The notes below the pieces were generated by a model, which was given only the letters and a program-made list of their open reading frames with translations, searched no databases and was not told the DNA's origin. Shown here piece by piece: positions 43,788-54,172 of a DNA stretch of 64,000 bases. This stretch comes from Choricystis sp. odSpoLacu1 (taxonomy: Eukaryota; Chlorophyta; Trebouxiophyceae). The position numbers were made by a program, and so were the translations under genes. The stretch spans positions 62,001 to 126,000 of the forward strand of contig OY253659.1 of the NCBI GenBank assembly GCA_958009055.1, in the 5' to 3' direction. How positions within the stretch are numbered: position 1 is the stretch's first letter; each line of letters opens with the position of its first letter.

Positions 43788-44919
43788 ATGCCCTCCGACG
43801 CCTCCCCCGCCGGCTTTGCCACACTCACGCTCCCAGTCGCCAGCTTGGCCTGGGTGGGCGGCGGCAACCGCGCGACGCGGGAGCCCCGCCGGCGCGCGAC
43901 CGCGCGCGCCGGCACCACGTGCCGCGCGGCGCGCGCCCACCCCCCCCCTCTTCGACCTGGCCGCCACTCCCGACCCGGCGGCGCCCTCCCTCGCATCACT
44001 CGCCACCCACCGCCCCATCGCCCTGCTGGCCTTGCTCCCCGCCCCCGCGTTTTTGTTCTGCGCGGGCGCGGTCGCGGGCGCCCTCGGCAAAACGCTCACC
44101 GCCCCGCTGGACCGCGTCAAATTGTTGATGCAGACGGGTGGCGGCCTGGAGACGGGCGCCCTGGCGTCCGCCGCCCAGGGGGGCGGCCTGCTGCGCTCCC
44201 TGGCGGCGGTGGGGGCGGATGGCGGCGTGCGCGGCTACTGGCGCGGCAACTCGCCCCAGTTGTTGAAGGTGGTGCCTTACTCTGCTGTCCAACTCGCCAC
44301 CTATGAAGCTTTGAAGCGCACTCTGGCCGACCCCGACACCGGCCGCCTGTCTGTCGCGTCCCGCCTGGCGGCTGGCGCGGCCGCGGGTGCGGTCGCCACC
44401 CTCGCCACTCACCCACTCGACACCCTTCGCCTCCGCATGGCGGTCGACCCCCGCTCCGCCACCCTCACCACCGCCGCCGCCGCCCTCCTGTCCGAGGGCG
44501 GCGTGCGCGCCTTCTACAGGGGGCTGGGTGCCTCCATGGCTGGCATCGCGCCCTACATGGCGCTGGAGCTCGCTGTCTACGACCTCTCCTCCTCCGCCTC
44601 CCTGCCCCCCTTCTGGCGCGGCGTCACGGGCGCTGCCATCGCCACCACCGCCTGCTACCCCCTGGACACGGTGCGGCGGCGGGTGCAGATGGGGGGGGCG
44701 GGCGTGCGCGTGGCGGCAGCGGGGATCGCGGCCTCGCACGGCGTTGCCGGCTTCTACCGTGGCTTCACCGCCAACTGTCTCAAAAACCTGCCCAACAAGG
44801 GCGTCAAGATGAGCGTGTTTGATGGTGCCAAAACGGTGAGGCGGGCGGCGGAGGCGGCGCTGGAGGAGAAGAGAGGGTTGGTCAAGCGAGGGGGGAAGGC
44901 GCTGTCGCGTGCGCGGTGA
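43788..44919 (+). CDS. Mitochondrial-carrier-family protein, thylakoid ATP/ADP carrier-like
   Basis: The start MPSDASPAGFATLTL reads like a plastid-type leader. The carrier body (about 300 residues) has three repeats with PLDRVKLLMQ, HPLDTLRLRM and YPLDTVRRRVQM signatures and the following GYWRGNSPQLLKVVPYSAVQ, FYRGLGASMAGIAPYMALE and FYRGFTANCLKNLPNKGVK. These blocks look closest to the plant thylakoid ATP/ADP carrier (TAAC), though related CoA and nucleotide carriers share many. Leader and body are in frames one base apart, switching near a C9 run (43940-43948). If the leader is not real, an in-frame start upstream would be needed. Confidence 0.8.
43940..43948 (+). repeat. C9 tract with probable +1 frame change (carrier)
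   Basis: The leader frame and carrier-domain frame differ by one base around this run. Weaker than the other cases because the leader has no family match. Confidence 0.5.
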
Positions 44920-45074
44920 TGGTGAAAGAAAGTCGACTTTTCTGATTGTTTTCTCAAAGAGCGAACACACGCGCACACTCACTGCCGGCGCCTGCGCGCC
45001 AGTCTTTTGTAAACAGCCCATTCGGTTTTTTCTCTTTTCAGTGTTCAGTTCTCCCCCACACACACACACCACAA

Positions 45075-45413
45075 TCACTCCTCCTCCCCCACCACCTGCC
45101 CACTGCCCTTGCAGTTCCAGCAGCTCTGCTGACCGTCCCCGCCGCACAGGGGGCACAGCGTGTACAGGGCGGCGGGGGGGGCGTTTGGGGGGGTCCACGC
45201 GACGGCGCGCGTGCCGCTGCAGACGCCGCAGGCGATTGTTCCTGTGTCTGGGCACTCCGCACATGGCCTCAGCAACCTCTTCTGACGAGCCCGCACCACG
45301 GCGCGCACGACGGCCGAGGTGGCGGTTGAGACTGCTATTGTGGCTCCTCCCATCACGGCGAGCGTGCCGCCGAAAGTGGCCGCCGCGCGGGCGACGGCGG
45401 AGGCGGCGCGCAT
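45075..45413 (-). CDS. Small DnaJ-type zinc-finger protein with N-terminal hydrophobic region
   Basis: Single exon, 112 residues. A hydrophobic Ala/Val-rich first third (possible targeting or membrane segment) is followed by CAECPDTGTIACGVCSGT and CPLCGGDGQQSCWNCKGSG, four CxxC units in the DnaJ cysteine-rich pattern without a J domain. Plant relatives of this build (BSD2/PSA2-like) act as plastid assembly chaperones; localisation here is inferred. The start lies 227 bp from the divergent permease gene. Confidence 0.75.
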   Translation of the reverse strand: MRAASAVARAAATFGGTLAVMGGATIAVSTATSAVVRAVVRARQKRLLRPCAECPDTGTIACGVCSGTRAVAWTPPNAPPAALYTLCPLCGGDGQQSCWNCKGSGQVVGEEE

Positions 45414-45640
45414 AGCAGAGTGAAGGGAAGAGGGAGGGGGAGCGTGCGTGTGTGGCCCCCCAATGCGCGGCCGAAACACCGACTTTTGTTCGGTCGGCTA
45501 GACGTGAAAAAAAAAGTGTTTGTCGAGGGCAAAGGCGCGCGCGCTCACATCTCCCCCCAAAAAACTGCACACACACACACACACACACGCCCGCACAGCT
45601 CGCACGCGCCCCCACAAGCGTTGCGTGTTTCACAGACCCC

Positions 45641-46915
45641 ATGGCCGACCACGCTCCACTGCTGGAGACTGGCGGCACGCCCACCGCCGCCACCGGCGCG
45701 TCGGCGCTGGGGACTGGCATCATCCTGCTCGCCGACATGTTTGGCCTGGGTGCCCTGACCCTGCCCTCCGTCGCAGCCAGGCTGGGCTGGCTGCCGGCCA
45801 CGGTGGCCTTGCTGGTGGCCGCGACGGGGGCGTGCTACAGTGGGCGCCTGTTCACTTTGCTCGCAGCGGCCGTCCCCAACGCCTCCGCGTTCTGTGACTA
45901 CGGCAGCGCCGCCCTCGGCACCACAGGCACCCGCCTTGTCTACGCGACTGTGTACACCGTCATCGCGTTTGAGGCTCCGATTTTCGCTTTGACGTGTGTC
46001 GAAGCGGTGCGCGCCCTCGAGCCCTCCCTGTCCCGCGCCGCGGCCGGCCTGCTGGTCTCAGCCGCCGTCCTCCCCCTTGCTCAAGCACGCCACCTGGAGG
46101 ACGTGGCTGCGTTGGCGTGGGTGGGTGTCGCGGGCATGGTGCTCGCGGTCGGCTCGGCGGTGGTCGGCCTCCTGGCCGCGGCCGACACCCGTCCCATCCG
46201 CAAGCACCGCGTGCCGACCGAGATGATTGCACACGTCGGCACCGCCGCCAAGGGGGCAGCGCTCATGGATTTAATTTTTGCGACTGGGGGCCAGGTGAAC
46301 CACGTTCGCTACATCGCTGGAATGGCCAACAAACGGGACTTTGGCAAGTGCGTGGCAACCACCATCAGCGTCATGACGCTGTTTTATGGTCTGATTGGCG
46401 GCGTCGGGTACTACGTGCTCGGCTCCCGCTTTGATTTTGCCGCCCCCGTCACGTCCATCCTGCCGCCGTCGACGGCCACCACGCTGGCCAATGTCGGCCT
46501 GCTCGCCCACACGATTCTGGCCTACGTCATCAACATAAACGTGTGGTCGGACGTCGCGCTGCACTTGACGAAAAGGAAAACCGATGACGACAACGCGGCT
46601 GACGACATTGCCGCGCACGCCACCACCTCGCGCACCGTGTGGGCCCTCACCACCACGCTTTGCGTCGCCTTCTCCGCCCTCGTCGCCCACCTTGTGCCCG
46701 CCTTTTCCTCCCTCATGGCGGTCATTGCATCGATGGGCGACCTGGCGGGGGCGTACGCCCTGCCTGCCGCGTTCGTGCTCGCGCTCGCCCCCGCTGCCCT
46801 GCGTTGGCGCGGCGAGAAAACTGCGGCCCGCGCCCTGGTCCCAGTCGCCCTAGTCATCAGCGTGGTGGGCATGGGGTTGAGCTTGCAAGCCTTGGTGCAG
46901 GATGTGGCGCACTGA
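45641..46915 (+). CDS. Amino acid/auxin permease family transporter
   Basis: Single exon, 424 residues with about ten to eleven membrane spans. The first helix pair TGIILLADMFGLGALTLPSVAARLGWLP is the AAAP substrate-site signature, and the middle has LIFATGGQVNHVRYIAGMANKRDF. It probably moves amino acids with protons across the plasma or vacuolar membrane. Substrate cannot be read. No targeting peptide. Confidence 0.87.
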   Translation: MADHAPLLETGGTPTAATGASALGTGIILLADMFGLGALTLPSVAARLGWLPATVALLVAATGACYSGRLFTLLAAAVPNASAFCDYGSAALGTTGTRLVYATVYTVIAFEAPIFALTCVEAVRALEPSLSRAAAGLLVSAAVLPLAQARHLEDVAALAWVGVAGMVLAVGSAVVGLLAAADTRPIRKHRVPTEMIAHVGTAAKGAALMDLIFATGGQVNHVRYIAGMANKRDFGKCVATTISVMTLFYGLIGGVGYYVLGSRFDFAAPVTSILPPSTATTLANVGLLAHTILAYVININVWSDVALHLTKRKTDDDNAADDIAAHATTSRTVWALTTTLCVAFSALVAHLVPAFSSLMAVIASMGDLAGAYALPAAFVLALAPAALRWRGEKTAARALVPVALVISVVGMGLSLQALVQDVAH

Positions 46916-46968
46916 GTGTAGAGAGAGGGTGTTTTTTTTAACTTTTTCTTTTCTAATCACATCACTTT

Positions 46969-47964
46969 TCATTTCACGTACTCCAGCGCCGCCGCCCTCA
47001 ACTCCTCCAGCACTGCCACCAAGTGGTTCCCTCCCTCGGGCGCCGCGGGGCACGTCCCCGCCAGCGTCAGCGTGGGTGTGCGGGCACTGGTCGCTGCATC
47101 AGCTGCGTCCGCCAGGCGCGCGAGTGTCAGATCGATCGCGGCCACCAACTGCAGCGGCGTCGTCCACACTTGTTCGGTGGCGGTGTCGGATGGTGTGGCC
47201 CCTTCTCCATCCTCTCCTGGATCGAACGCGTCAGGCAGCAGGGCGACGCGCGCGCTCGGATCAGCCTCCTCCAGCAGCAACCCCAGAATCCTCCCCGTCG
47301 CATCCCCCGCCGCCGCCCCCGCCAGCGCGGCAGCTGCAGCATCCGGAGACAACCTCACCCTGCCCATCAGGGCGGCCGCAGAGGCCGCCTTGCGGTGGGT
47401 CAGGTCTGCCCCGAGCGCAGCAGCTGCACTCGCGCTCGCCGCCAGCGCGGTCGGCGCCAGCGCGGCCGCCGCCGACCGGGCGACGCCCAAGGCGCGCCAG
47501 CGGGCTACCAAGGCGGCTTCGATGGCGGACTCGTCGTCGAGGCCAGCAGGCAGGGACGGCAGCGGCGGCGGCGCACCGTCCAGGCCCTCCCGCGCGGCGG
47601 TCAGAGCCGCCCCCACCGCCGCCAGAGCGGTGCGAGTGGCAGCGTCTGTGGCGGTATCCTCCTGGTCGGCTAACCACACCATGAAGGGCAGGGTGAGGGC
47701 GACAGGGGCGGCAGTGCGTGCCGTGGGGGCCACGTCGGACGGCGGCACAGCCAGCAGTCGTTGCAGCGCTGCGTCAAAGTCGGCTTCGTCGGTAGCGTCA
47801 GTTTCTCCACCATCGACAGGGTCTGCACGCACAGCGTGCTCGCGCGGCGGCGGCGGCGGGCGGGGAGGGACGGAGGCGCGAGCACGCATGCCGTGCGCTG
47901 GCGGGCGGCATGCGGGAGGCGGCCGCACGCCAGCGCCCCGCCACAGGCACCGCGGCTGCTGCAT
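46969..47964 (-). CDS. Ala-rich protein of unknown function, possibly organelle-targeted
   Basis: Not recognised. 331 residues from ATG 47964. The Arg/Pro-rich first 45 residues suggest a transit peptide. The mature part is helical: DFDAALQRLLAVPPSD, LPFMVWLADQEDTATD, then Ala-rich helices, a conserved-looking ILGLLLEEADPSARVALLPDAFDPG and a C-terminal TPLQLVAAIDLTLARLADAA. No cofactor or catalytic motif is visible. Stop-to-stop spacing to the permease is 53 bp. Confidence 0.6.
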   Translation of the reverse strand: MQQPRCLWRGAGVRPPPACRPPAHGMRARASVPPRPPPPPREHAVRADPVDGGETDATDEADFDAALQRLLAVPPSDVAPTARTAAPVALTLPFMVWLADQEDTATDAATRTALAAVGAALTAAREGLDGAPPPLPSLPAGLDDESAIEAALVARWRALGVARSAAAALAPTALAASASAAAALGADLTHRKAASAAALMGRVRLSPDAAAAALAGAAAGDATGRILGLLLEEADPSARVALLPDAFDPGEDGEGATPSDTATEQVWTTPLQLVAAIDLTLARLADAADAATSARTPTLTLAGTCPAAPEGGNHLVAVLEELRAAALEYVK

Positions 47965-48087
47965 TGTGAGAAGAGAGTGTGTGGTTTGCGTGCAGCCACA
48001 CAAAAGAGTGTGTGTTGTGTGTGTGACAACGAAACGAAGAAAAAAACAGTGCTCTCCCTTCCCAAACCAACCATCACCTCCTCTCTT

Positions 48088-48935
48088 CTAAGCCGGCGCC
48101 GAGATGACGCCCAGGTAGTCGTCCTTCATGGACGCCACACAAAAGATTTCGGAGGCGTCCATGCGCGTGCCCACCACGCGCAGCCGCACTTCAGCCCCCG
48201 CCGCGACGCGGGCGGCCTCGTCCGCCGACACAAAGGCAGGCTCGCCCGCCGCCGAGAACTCATAGTCGTCCGGGATGAGGTGGTTGGAGACAAAGACCTG
48301 AGTGGTGTGTGTGGAGTGTGAGGGGTTGTCGGTGTGAGAGTTTTTGCTTCGGCGCGGTTTTTCTCGCCTCTCCCTCTCTCCTCTCCCTCTCACCTGCATC
48401 GGTCCCGCGTCCGCAAAAAAGCCGACTTTGGACACGGACGCCACCACACAGTCCAGCACTTCGCCGCGGGACGGGCGGAAGACGAGGGCCGAGTAGCGCA
48501 GGGTGAACAGCGCTGATCCCGCGCCATCCCGAATGGCGCCCTGGCCCACGGAGTCGACGGCGGTGACGGTGATGATGAAGCCGTACTTGCCGGAGCAGGT
48601 GCCTTCGACCTGTGGGGGGGGAGAGAGAGGGTGTGTGGAGGGAAGGAGGGGGTTGGACCGACGTGGTTGGGGGAGCGGACCAGTGTTTCACCGTTGCCCG
48701 CCCCCTGCTGCCCCACCACGTTGCAGCAGCGTGCCCAAGCACAGGCCGGGGCGGGCTGGGCGGCCCCCGCCAGCTCGCGCCGCCTGCGTGCGCGCCAATT
48801 TTCGTTTCGCCGCCGTCCCCCTTTCCCACGCCGCACCTCGGACACCAGCTTCTGCTGCAGGACCTCCCGCATGCGAGGCCCGAAGAAGCGGGGGGCCAGC
48901 TCCAGCTCGCGCTCCAGCGTGAGCGAGTAGAACAT
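48088..48935 (-). CDS. RPB7: RNA polymerase II subunit RPB7
   Basis: Exons 48935-48837, 48609-48394 and 48297-48088 give 174 residues, the normal length. MFYSLTLERELELAPRFFGP is the tip domain start, and the exon junction LVSEVEGTCSGKYGFII is typical. The OB-type domain has FRPSRGEVLDCVVASVSKVGFFADAGPMQVFVSNHLIP (in two exons). RPB7 with RPB4 forms the stalk of Pol II. The gene is divergent from the Rossmann-protein gene, with 151 bp between starts. Confidence 0.95.
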
Positions 48936-49086
48936 GGCGCTGCCCGAGCCCGAAGGGATCGCCGGCGTTGTTTTTTTCTTTTTTCCTTCAATTGTGTTGC
49001 AGCACTCTCCACGCGTCGGAGCTTTTCACGCGGGTGTGTTTTGGCATCACGACGCCCCGCTGAGCCTGTCTGCTCCCTGACCTCCA

Positions 49087-50085
49087 ATGCGCTCCACCGT
49101 GGGCGCACAGCGCTTTCTGGCGCCGCGCCGCGCACGCCGCACCCTTGTCTGCGCCGCGTCCAAACCTCCCAAGCCGAACGACAGTCGATCAGTGGGCGAT
49201 GAACTCCTAGACTTTGCGCTGGCGGGCAAGAAGATGCGCAAGTGGTATGGCGCGGAGGAGGGCGAGTTGATGGGGTTGCCGACTGATGGCGGCGGCGGCC
49301 TCGGAGACACGACGACCCGCAAAGACTGGCTGCAGCCGCCCACCGTCGCCGGCGTGCGCGACGCCATCGTGGTGGCGGGCGCGGATGGGCCCGTGGGGGA
49401 GGCGACTTTGGTGGGGTTGATCGTGGCGGCAGGAGGTGGTGGTGGTGGTGGTGGTGGTGGTGGTGGTGGTGGCAACGACGTCCCTCCCTCGATCCTGGCC
49501 CCTCTTGTCTCTGATCCTGCCGCCGCGTCCGTCGCGTACGGCGACTACGTGACCCCTCTGCCGGCTTCTGACAGCGAAGCTGTGACAGCCGCCCTGCGGC
49601 GCGCACAGACGGTGGTGGTGGCGGGCGCGCCGACTGAGACGGCCGCGCGCGCGGCGGCCGCGGGGGCACGCCACATCGTCGTTCTGGTCGCTGACGCGCC
49701 CCCAAATCCCGCGGCTGCAGCGTTGGCGCGCCTGCTGCTGGGGGACGCGGCAGCGGCGTCCGAAGCGGCGGCCGCGGCAGCGGCCGGGCGCGCGGCCGCG
49801 GTTGCAGCGGCGGTGGCAGCATCGAAAACAACAAGCGCCACCCTCGTCCGCGCAGCGCGCGGCCTGCGTGCCGCGCCGGGGGGGGCGTCGACCATTACGA
49901 TCGCGCCGTCCGCCGCCGGCACCCGGCCCGTCGCCGCGGGCGATGCGGCAGCCGCCTTGGTTGCGGCCGCGGTCGCAGCCACGCCGCCGCCCCCGGGGGC
50001 GGTGGTGGAAATCACCATCGCCGACGGCGGGGACGGCGCCCCGCCCAGTGACTGGGGGGCGGCTGTGCGGGCTGCTGCTGTGTAG
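49087..50085 (+). CDS. Plastid-type Rossmann-like protein of unknown function
   Basis: Single exon, 332 residues. A transit-peptide-like start (MRSTVGAQRFLAPRRARR) leads to DELLDFALAGKKMRKWYGAEEG and VRDAIVVAGADGPVGEATLVGLI, a dinucleotide-binding G-x-x-G-x-x-G pattern like NAD(P)-dependent epimerase-type proteins. A Gly tract of about 14 residues, from (GGT)12, follows directly. The rest is Ala-rich with alternating beta/alpha elements (TVVVAGAPTETAARAAA, HIVVLVADAPPN). No YxxxK catalytic motif is visible, so it may be a binding rather than a catalytic protein. Confidence 0.6.
   Translation: MRSTVGAQRFLAPRRARRTLVCAASKPPKPNDSRSVGDELLDFALAGKKMRKWYGAEEGELMGLPTDGGGGLGDTTTRKDWLQPPTVAGVRDAIVVAGADGPVGEATLVGLIVAAGGGGGGGGGGGGGGNDVPPSILAPLVSDPAAASVAYGDYVTPLPASDSEAVTAALRRAQTVVVAGAPTETAARAAAAGARHIVVLVADAPPNPAAAALARLLLGDAAAASEAAAAAAAGRAAAVAAAVAASKTTSATLVRAARGLRAAPGGASTITIAPSAAGTRPVAAGDAAAALVAAAVAATPPPPGAVVEITIADGGDGAPPSDWGAAVRAAAV
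49435..49470 (+). repeat. (GGT)12 trinucleotide repeat, coding poly-Gly
   Basis: Pure 36-nt trinucleotide run in frame, inserted after the first Rossmann helix of the gene at 49087. It is expected to vary in length between strains without frameshift. Confidence 0.97.
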
Positions 50086-50203
50086 GAGAGGGGAGAGAGA
50101 GAGAGTCGTGTAGAAAGAGCGGGTAGATGACACACACAACAAGGAGGTCGCACATGAACACTGAACGTGTGACTTCTCAACACACGCCCCTTCCTCACAC
50201 ACA

Positions 50204-51568
50204 TCACTCCGCCGACACACGCTCTCCACACCGCCTGCGCTGCGGGTGGTCCTCCACCCAGTCCGCCCAGGGGGGCAGGATGTAGGCTTGGTCCAGCCAC
50301 GGCGCGTCGCCCTCCTTTTCATGCCGCCCCGTGAATGTCACGTGATGGTTGTAAATCAACACGTCGTCCTCAGCCAGCACGTCGGGTGGCGCGTGAGGCG
50401 AGGCGCGCGCGTGCCTCCCCAGGAAGCGGGCGACCGCGTGCGTGACGGCGACCGCGCCCTGCGCGTGCGGGATGTGCAGCTTGTCCCCCCACTCGAACGC
50501 GTTCTTCTCGGGGTGCCACTGCGTCCCCACAAACGGCATGGTGCGGTGTTCATAGGAGGAGACGTAGACGCGGCCTTCAGGGTCGGCGGAGAGGGACAGG
50601 ACGTCCACTGCGTCGCGCAACCCCGGCTCCCCCTCAAAACTCTCCAGGCTGACGCCCCAGCTGTGGGATTCGCGGGCATACGGTCTGTCCGCCAGGTCGC
50701 GCCGCACGGAGGCCGGCATGGACCCAAAGAAGGCGGACCGTTCGGCAGCCTCGGTGAAGAAGAGGGGCGCGGCGCCGTCTTCGGCATCGTACTTTGTCAA
50801 GAGGGACGCGTTGCGGGCCAGGGCCACCGCCAGGGCTTCAAACCCCAGGCAGATGGCGAGCACGGGGAAGTGGTCGCCTGAGTCGTTGGCGGAGGTGGCC
50901 AGATCAACGATGCGTGCCGCGACATCGAAAAATGTGTGCCCCGGCCTCAGCACGGCGCCGCCGCCCGGGATGAGGAAGGCGTTGATCATGTGGAAGCGGC
51001 GCACGATCTGTGAGAGTGTGTGGTGGGAGGGAAGGAGGGACGAGGGTTGGCGGGGCAAGGGCAAGGGCGCAAAAACGTGCCTGCGCGCGCGTTTTCCAAT
51101 CTGTGGGCGCCCGCAGGCGTCCACCACCCCTCCTCGCCCCCCAATTGAAAGGCAAAGTGTTCTCCCACAACCGGTATGCCACACACGAAGCCCCCCGCTT
51201 CTCTTCCCACACACACGCACCTCCTCATCCGGCATGTCGTGAAAAAAGGGCACCGCCCTCGCCCCCGCCGCCTCGATCAGCTTGACGTAGGACGCCGCGA
51301 TGTAGGAGTGCCCTTTCGGCGCCGGGTCCCCAGGCTGGGACAGCACGCCGACGAGGGGGCGGTTGGTGCGGACGGGCAGGTGGGCGTCCCACGGCGGGCG
51401 CGTGGCGTGGTGGTGGTGGTGGTTGGAGGCAGCATCGGCAGCTGGAGCACCATCATCCACCGCCAGTCGCCCCGTGGCCAGCAGGGCGGGGTGAGGCGTG
51501 GCCGCGGGCGGCGGGGAGAGGGCCGACGCGAGCGTCGCGGCCAGCAGCACCAGCGCGGTGGCACGCAT
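50204..51568 (-). CDS. GGH: Gamma-glutamyl hydrolase (folylpolyglutamate hydrolase)
   Basis: Two exons, 51568-51221 and 51007-50204, give 383 residues. Signal peptide MRATALVLLAATLASALS indicates vacuolar or secretory routing, as for plant GGH. The class-I amidotransferase-like fold shows RPLVGVLSQPGD, FLIPGGGAVL, the nucleophile Cys169 in AICLGFEAL, SHSWGVSLESF, and catalytic His281 in TQWHPEKNAFEW. It trims polyglutamate tails of folates. A His5 run near residue 50 is from repeated CAC codons. Confidence 0.92.
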   Translation of the reverse strand: MRATALVLLAATLASALSPPPAATPHPALLATGRLAVDDGAPAADAASNHHHHHATRPPWDAHLPVRTNRPLVGVLSQPGDPAPKGHSYIAASYVKLIEAAGARAVPFFHDMPDEEVRVCGKRSGGLRVWHTGCGRTLCLSIGGRGGVVDACGRPQIGKRARRHVFAPLPLPRQPSSLLPSHHTLSQIVRRFHMINAFLIPGGGAVLRPGHTFFDVAARIVDLATSANDSGDHFPVLAICLGFEALAVALARNASLLTKYDAEDGAAPLFFTEAAERSAFFGSMPASVRRDLADRPYARESHSWGVSLESFEGEPGLRDAVDVLSLSADPEGRVYVSSYEHRTMPFVGTQWHPEKNAFEWGDKLHIPHAQGAVAVTHAVARFLGRHARASPHAPPDVLAEDDVLIYNHHVTFTGRHEKEGDAPWLDQAYILPPWADWVEDHPQRRRCGERVSAE

Positions 51569-51961
51569 TGAAAGGACTGCTGCGTGTGTGGACGAGCAAA
51601 AGTGGGTTCAACTCGAGCAGACGCGCGCCCACGTGAACGCGCGCAGGGGCGCCAGAGAGTGACGAAACGAGAGAGAGTTGTGGGGACATAAGAACGCATT
51701 GAGCACAACTCTCGCGTGCGCCTTCTTTTTGCCTCCTGTCGCGCCGGACTCGACACGCGCCCGATATTCTGTGGAGTAGCCTCGTGACGGCCGGGACAGA
51801 ACAGAGGGAGCGTGCGCGTGAGGGGAACAGACGCCGCGCCTGTTTTTTTCTAGTGTGTCGGCCCGCGTCCCCCCCGACCACCCCTCGTTTCGGGGAGGTT
51901 GGGCACGCTGACAACAGGCCACCCCACGTCTTGAAAGGCAGAAAATACACACACACCAACC
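51569..51961. other. Divergent intergenic region (GGH / MFS)
   Basis: About 393 bp between two start codons; promoters of both genes should lie here. No motif recognised. Confidence 0.4.
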
Positions 51962-54073
51962 ATGGCGCGCCGCCCCACCTACATCAACAAGTGGGCCACA
52001 CTGGCCGCCTCTCTGACAGCCCTCCTCGTCGCAGGCTTGGGCTACCTCTTCCCACTCTACGCCGATGACCTCAAGCACGCCCTCGCCGTCGACCAACGCG
52101 GCATCGATGCCGTGGCGGCGGCCGCCAACCTGGGGTCGTATTTGTCCGCCCCCGCGGGCGCCGCGGTCGACCACCTTGCCCGCTACCCGCGCGCCGGCCC
52201 GCGCATCACGATGGCGGTGGGGTGTGGCATCATGCATGCGGGTTTCCTGGCGCTGGCGGTGGCGGCGCGTGGAGGAGGAGGGCAGGTGGTGCCGTCGGCG
52301 TTTGGGTGTGCGCCCGACCTGCCCCGCCCGCCACCGCCCGGCCCGCCGCCTCCCGGCCCTGCGCCGCCACCACCACCGCCGCCGCCACCACCATCCCCAC
52401 CACCACCTCCTCCTTCCCTCGCCTTTGCCGCCGCCGCCGCCTTCGCCGCGTCCAACGGGGCCACCTGGCTGGACGCGACAGCCATGGCGGCCGCCGTGCG
52501 CAACCACGCGCGGCAGAGGGGGCCCGCGGCAGGCGTGCTCAAGGGCGCGGTCGGCCTGTCTGCCTCGCTGTTCACCGTGATTTATGCTGCTGCTTTTGCG
52601 GGGGATACACTGTCCGCCCCCCGCTTCCTCACTTTCCTGTCCATCGCGCCCCCCGCCATTGCATTGGCGGCCGCTCCCTTTGTCAATGTAGTCCCCTTTG
52701 ACCAGGCGGACGAGTGGGGAGGGAGTGGTGGTGGAGGCGGGGGCGGCGGCCACTCGCTCACCCCGTCTGCTCGGTTTGGTGCAGCAGGGGCTGTTCTCGC
52801 CGCTCTAGCCCTCTACTCCGCCTCCGCCACCGTGGTCTTGCGAGGGCCGGCTGCCGCCTCCCTGTCGGCGTCGGCGCGGGCGACAGTGGTGGGAGGCATG
52901 GTGGCGGTGGCAGCAATGCTAGCGCTGTTGCCCGCGGGCGCTGGTGGCCTGATCGCCAGGCCCGCCCCCGGACAGGGTGGTGGTGATGAAGACGAAGAAG
53001 CAGAAGGTGGCGCCGACCACGACGGCGTGACGGCCGCGCTGCTGGGGCACGAAGACGGCGGCGGCGGCGACAGCGACGGCACGCCGTCACACGCCACTGA
53101 CGACGATGACGACCCCACGACTCCCACCCCCCTCCTCCCCTCCATGACGCTGTCCGGCGCCCTGCGCTCCCACAAGTTTGGCCTGCTCTTCTTCACCTCC
53201 TTTGTCGTGGGCGGGTGTGGCCTGACCTTCATCAACAACGCGGGCGCGCTGGCTGCCTCCCTCTCTGCGCCCTCCGGCTCCGCCGCCGCCATCGTGTCCT
53301 CTTTTTCCGTGTTCAACTGTGGGGGGAGGTTGGCTTTCGGTGCACTGTCCGAGGCTGCCATGCATGGGAGCAGCCGGGTGCCACGCCCCGCTTTCATGGT
53401 CGCCACCGCCGCGCTCTCCGCCGCGGCCGCCCTCGCAGCCTTCCTCGCCCCCGCGGCCGCCCTCCCCGCCGTGGCCGCCGCCTCGGGCGCCGCCTTTGGC
53501 GGTCAGTGGGCCCTCATGGCGGCCTACGTGGCAGATGTGCTGTCAGTGAAACACTTTGCTCTCCTCTATTCGATGCTCCAACTCGCCCCCGCTGCCGGCT
53601 CCCTCGGCCTCGCCCGCGGCCTGGCCGGCACCCTGTACGACCGTGCAGCTGCTGCACAGGGGACACCAGGCTACTGTGAGGGGAGGATCTGTTTCAAACT
53701 CACGTTTTTAATCTGTGCGGGGCTGGGCGTGTGCGCCACGGTCGCGGCCGCCGCGCTCACCCTCCTCTCCCGCGGCCCCTACGCCCGCCTGACTGACGCG
53801 TTGGCGGCTGACGACGCAGACAGGGAGTCTTTGGCCGCTGCGGCGGAAGCCGCCCTGGCGGCCGCGCGGTGGCACGGGCGCGCCGCGCGCGCGGCGCGGC
53901 GCGCGTCGCTCGGCTCCCCCCCCCGCTCCGCACCACCTCCCGAAGTCGAAGGCGCCTCCCCGCGCACGCCCGCCTCCGCCCCCCTCAGGCGCGTCACCAC
54001 CGCGCTGGACAGGTTGAGTGCGACGGAGAGGCGGCTGGCGCGGCGGTCGGCCAGTTTGAGGGCCGAGTGGTGA
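51962..54073 (+). CDS. Nodulin-like/NFD4-type major facilitator superfamily transporter
   Basis: Single exon, 703 residues. It starts YINKWATLAASLTALLVAGLGYLFPLYADDLKHAL, the nodulin-like MFS opening, with about twelve membrane spans overall. An additional cytoplasmic loop of acidic and Ser/Thr-rich sequence (DEDEEAEGG, DDDDDPTTPTP) separates the two halves. The second half has HKFGLLFFTSFVVGGCGLTFINNAGAL, FNCGGRLAFGALS and WALMAAYVADVLSVKHFALLYSML. Pro-rich insert at residues 120-155. Substrate unknown; plant relatives have been linked to nitrate and iron, not transferable here. Confidence 0.82.
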   Translation: MARRPTYINKWATLAASLTALLVAGLGYLFPLYADDLKHALAVDQRGIDAVAAAANLGSYLSAPAGAAVDHLARYPRAGPRITMAVGCGIMHAGFLALAVAARGGGGQVVPSAFGCAPDLPRPPPPGPPPPGPAPPPPPPPPPPSPPPPPPSLAFAAAAAFAASNGATWLDATAMAAAVRNHARQRGPAAGVLKGAVGLSASLFTVIYAAAFAGDTLSAPRFLTFLSIAPPAIALAAAPFVNVVPFDQADEWGGSGGGGGGGGHSLTPSARFGAAGAVLAALALYSASATVVLRGPAAASLSASARATVVGGMVAVAAMLALLPAGAGGLIARPAPGQGGGDEDEEAEGGADHDGVTAALLGHEDGGGGDSDGTPSHATDDDDDPTTPTPLLPSMTLSGALRSHKFGLLFFTSFVVGGCGLTFINNAGALAASLSAPSGSAAAIVSSFSVFNCGGRLAFGALSEAAMHGSSRVPRPAFMVATAALSAAAALAAFLAPAAALPAVAAASGAAFGGQWALMAAYVADVLSVKHFALLYSMLQLAPAAGSLGLARGLAGTLYDRAAAAQGTPGYCEGRICFKLTFLICAGLGVCATVAAAALTLLSRGPYARLTDALAADDADRESLAAAAEAALAAARWHGRAARAARRASLGSPPRSAPPPEVEGASPRTPASAPLRRVTTALDRLSATERRLARRSASLRAEW

Positions 54074-54172
54074 GAGAAAATTGTGTTTTTTTGATTTTGA
54101 TCTAGTTTTTATTTGATTGTTTAAAAGCTACAACACGCACACAAAAACACGTGTCAGTCTCTCTGTCTCTCT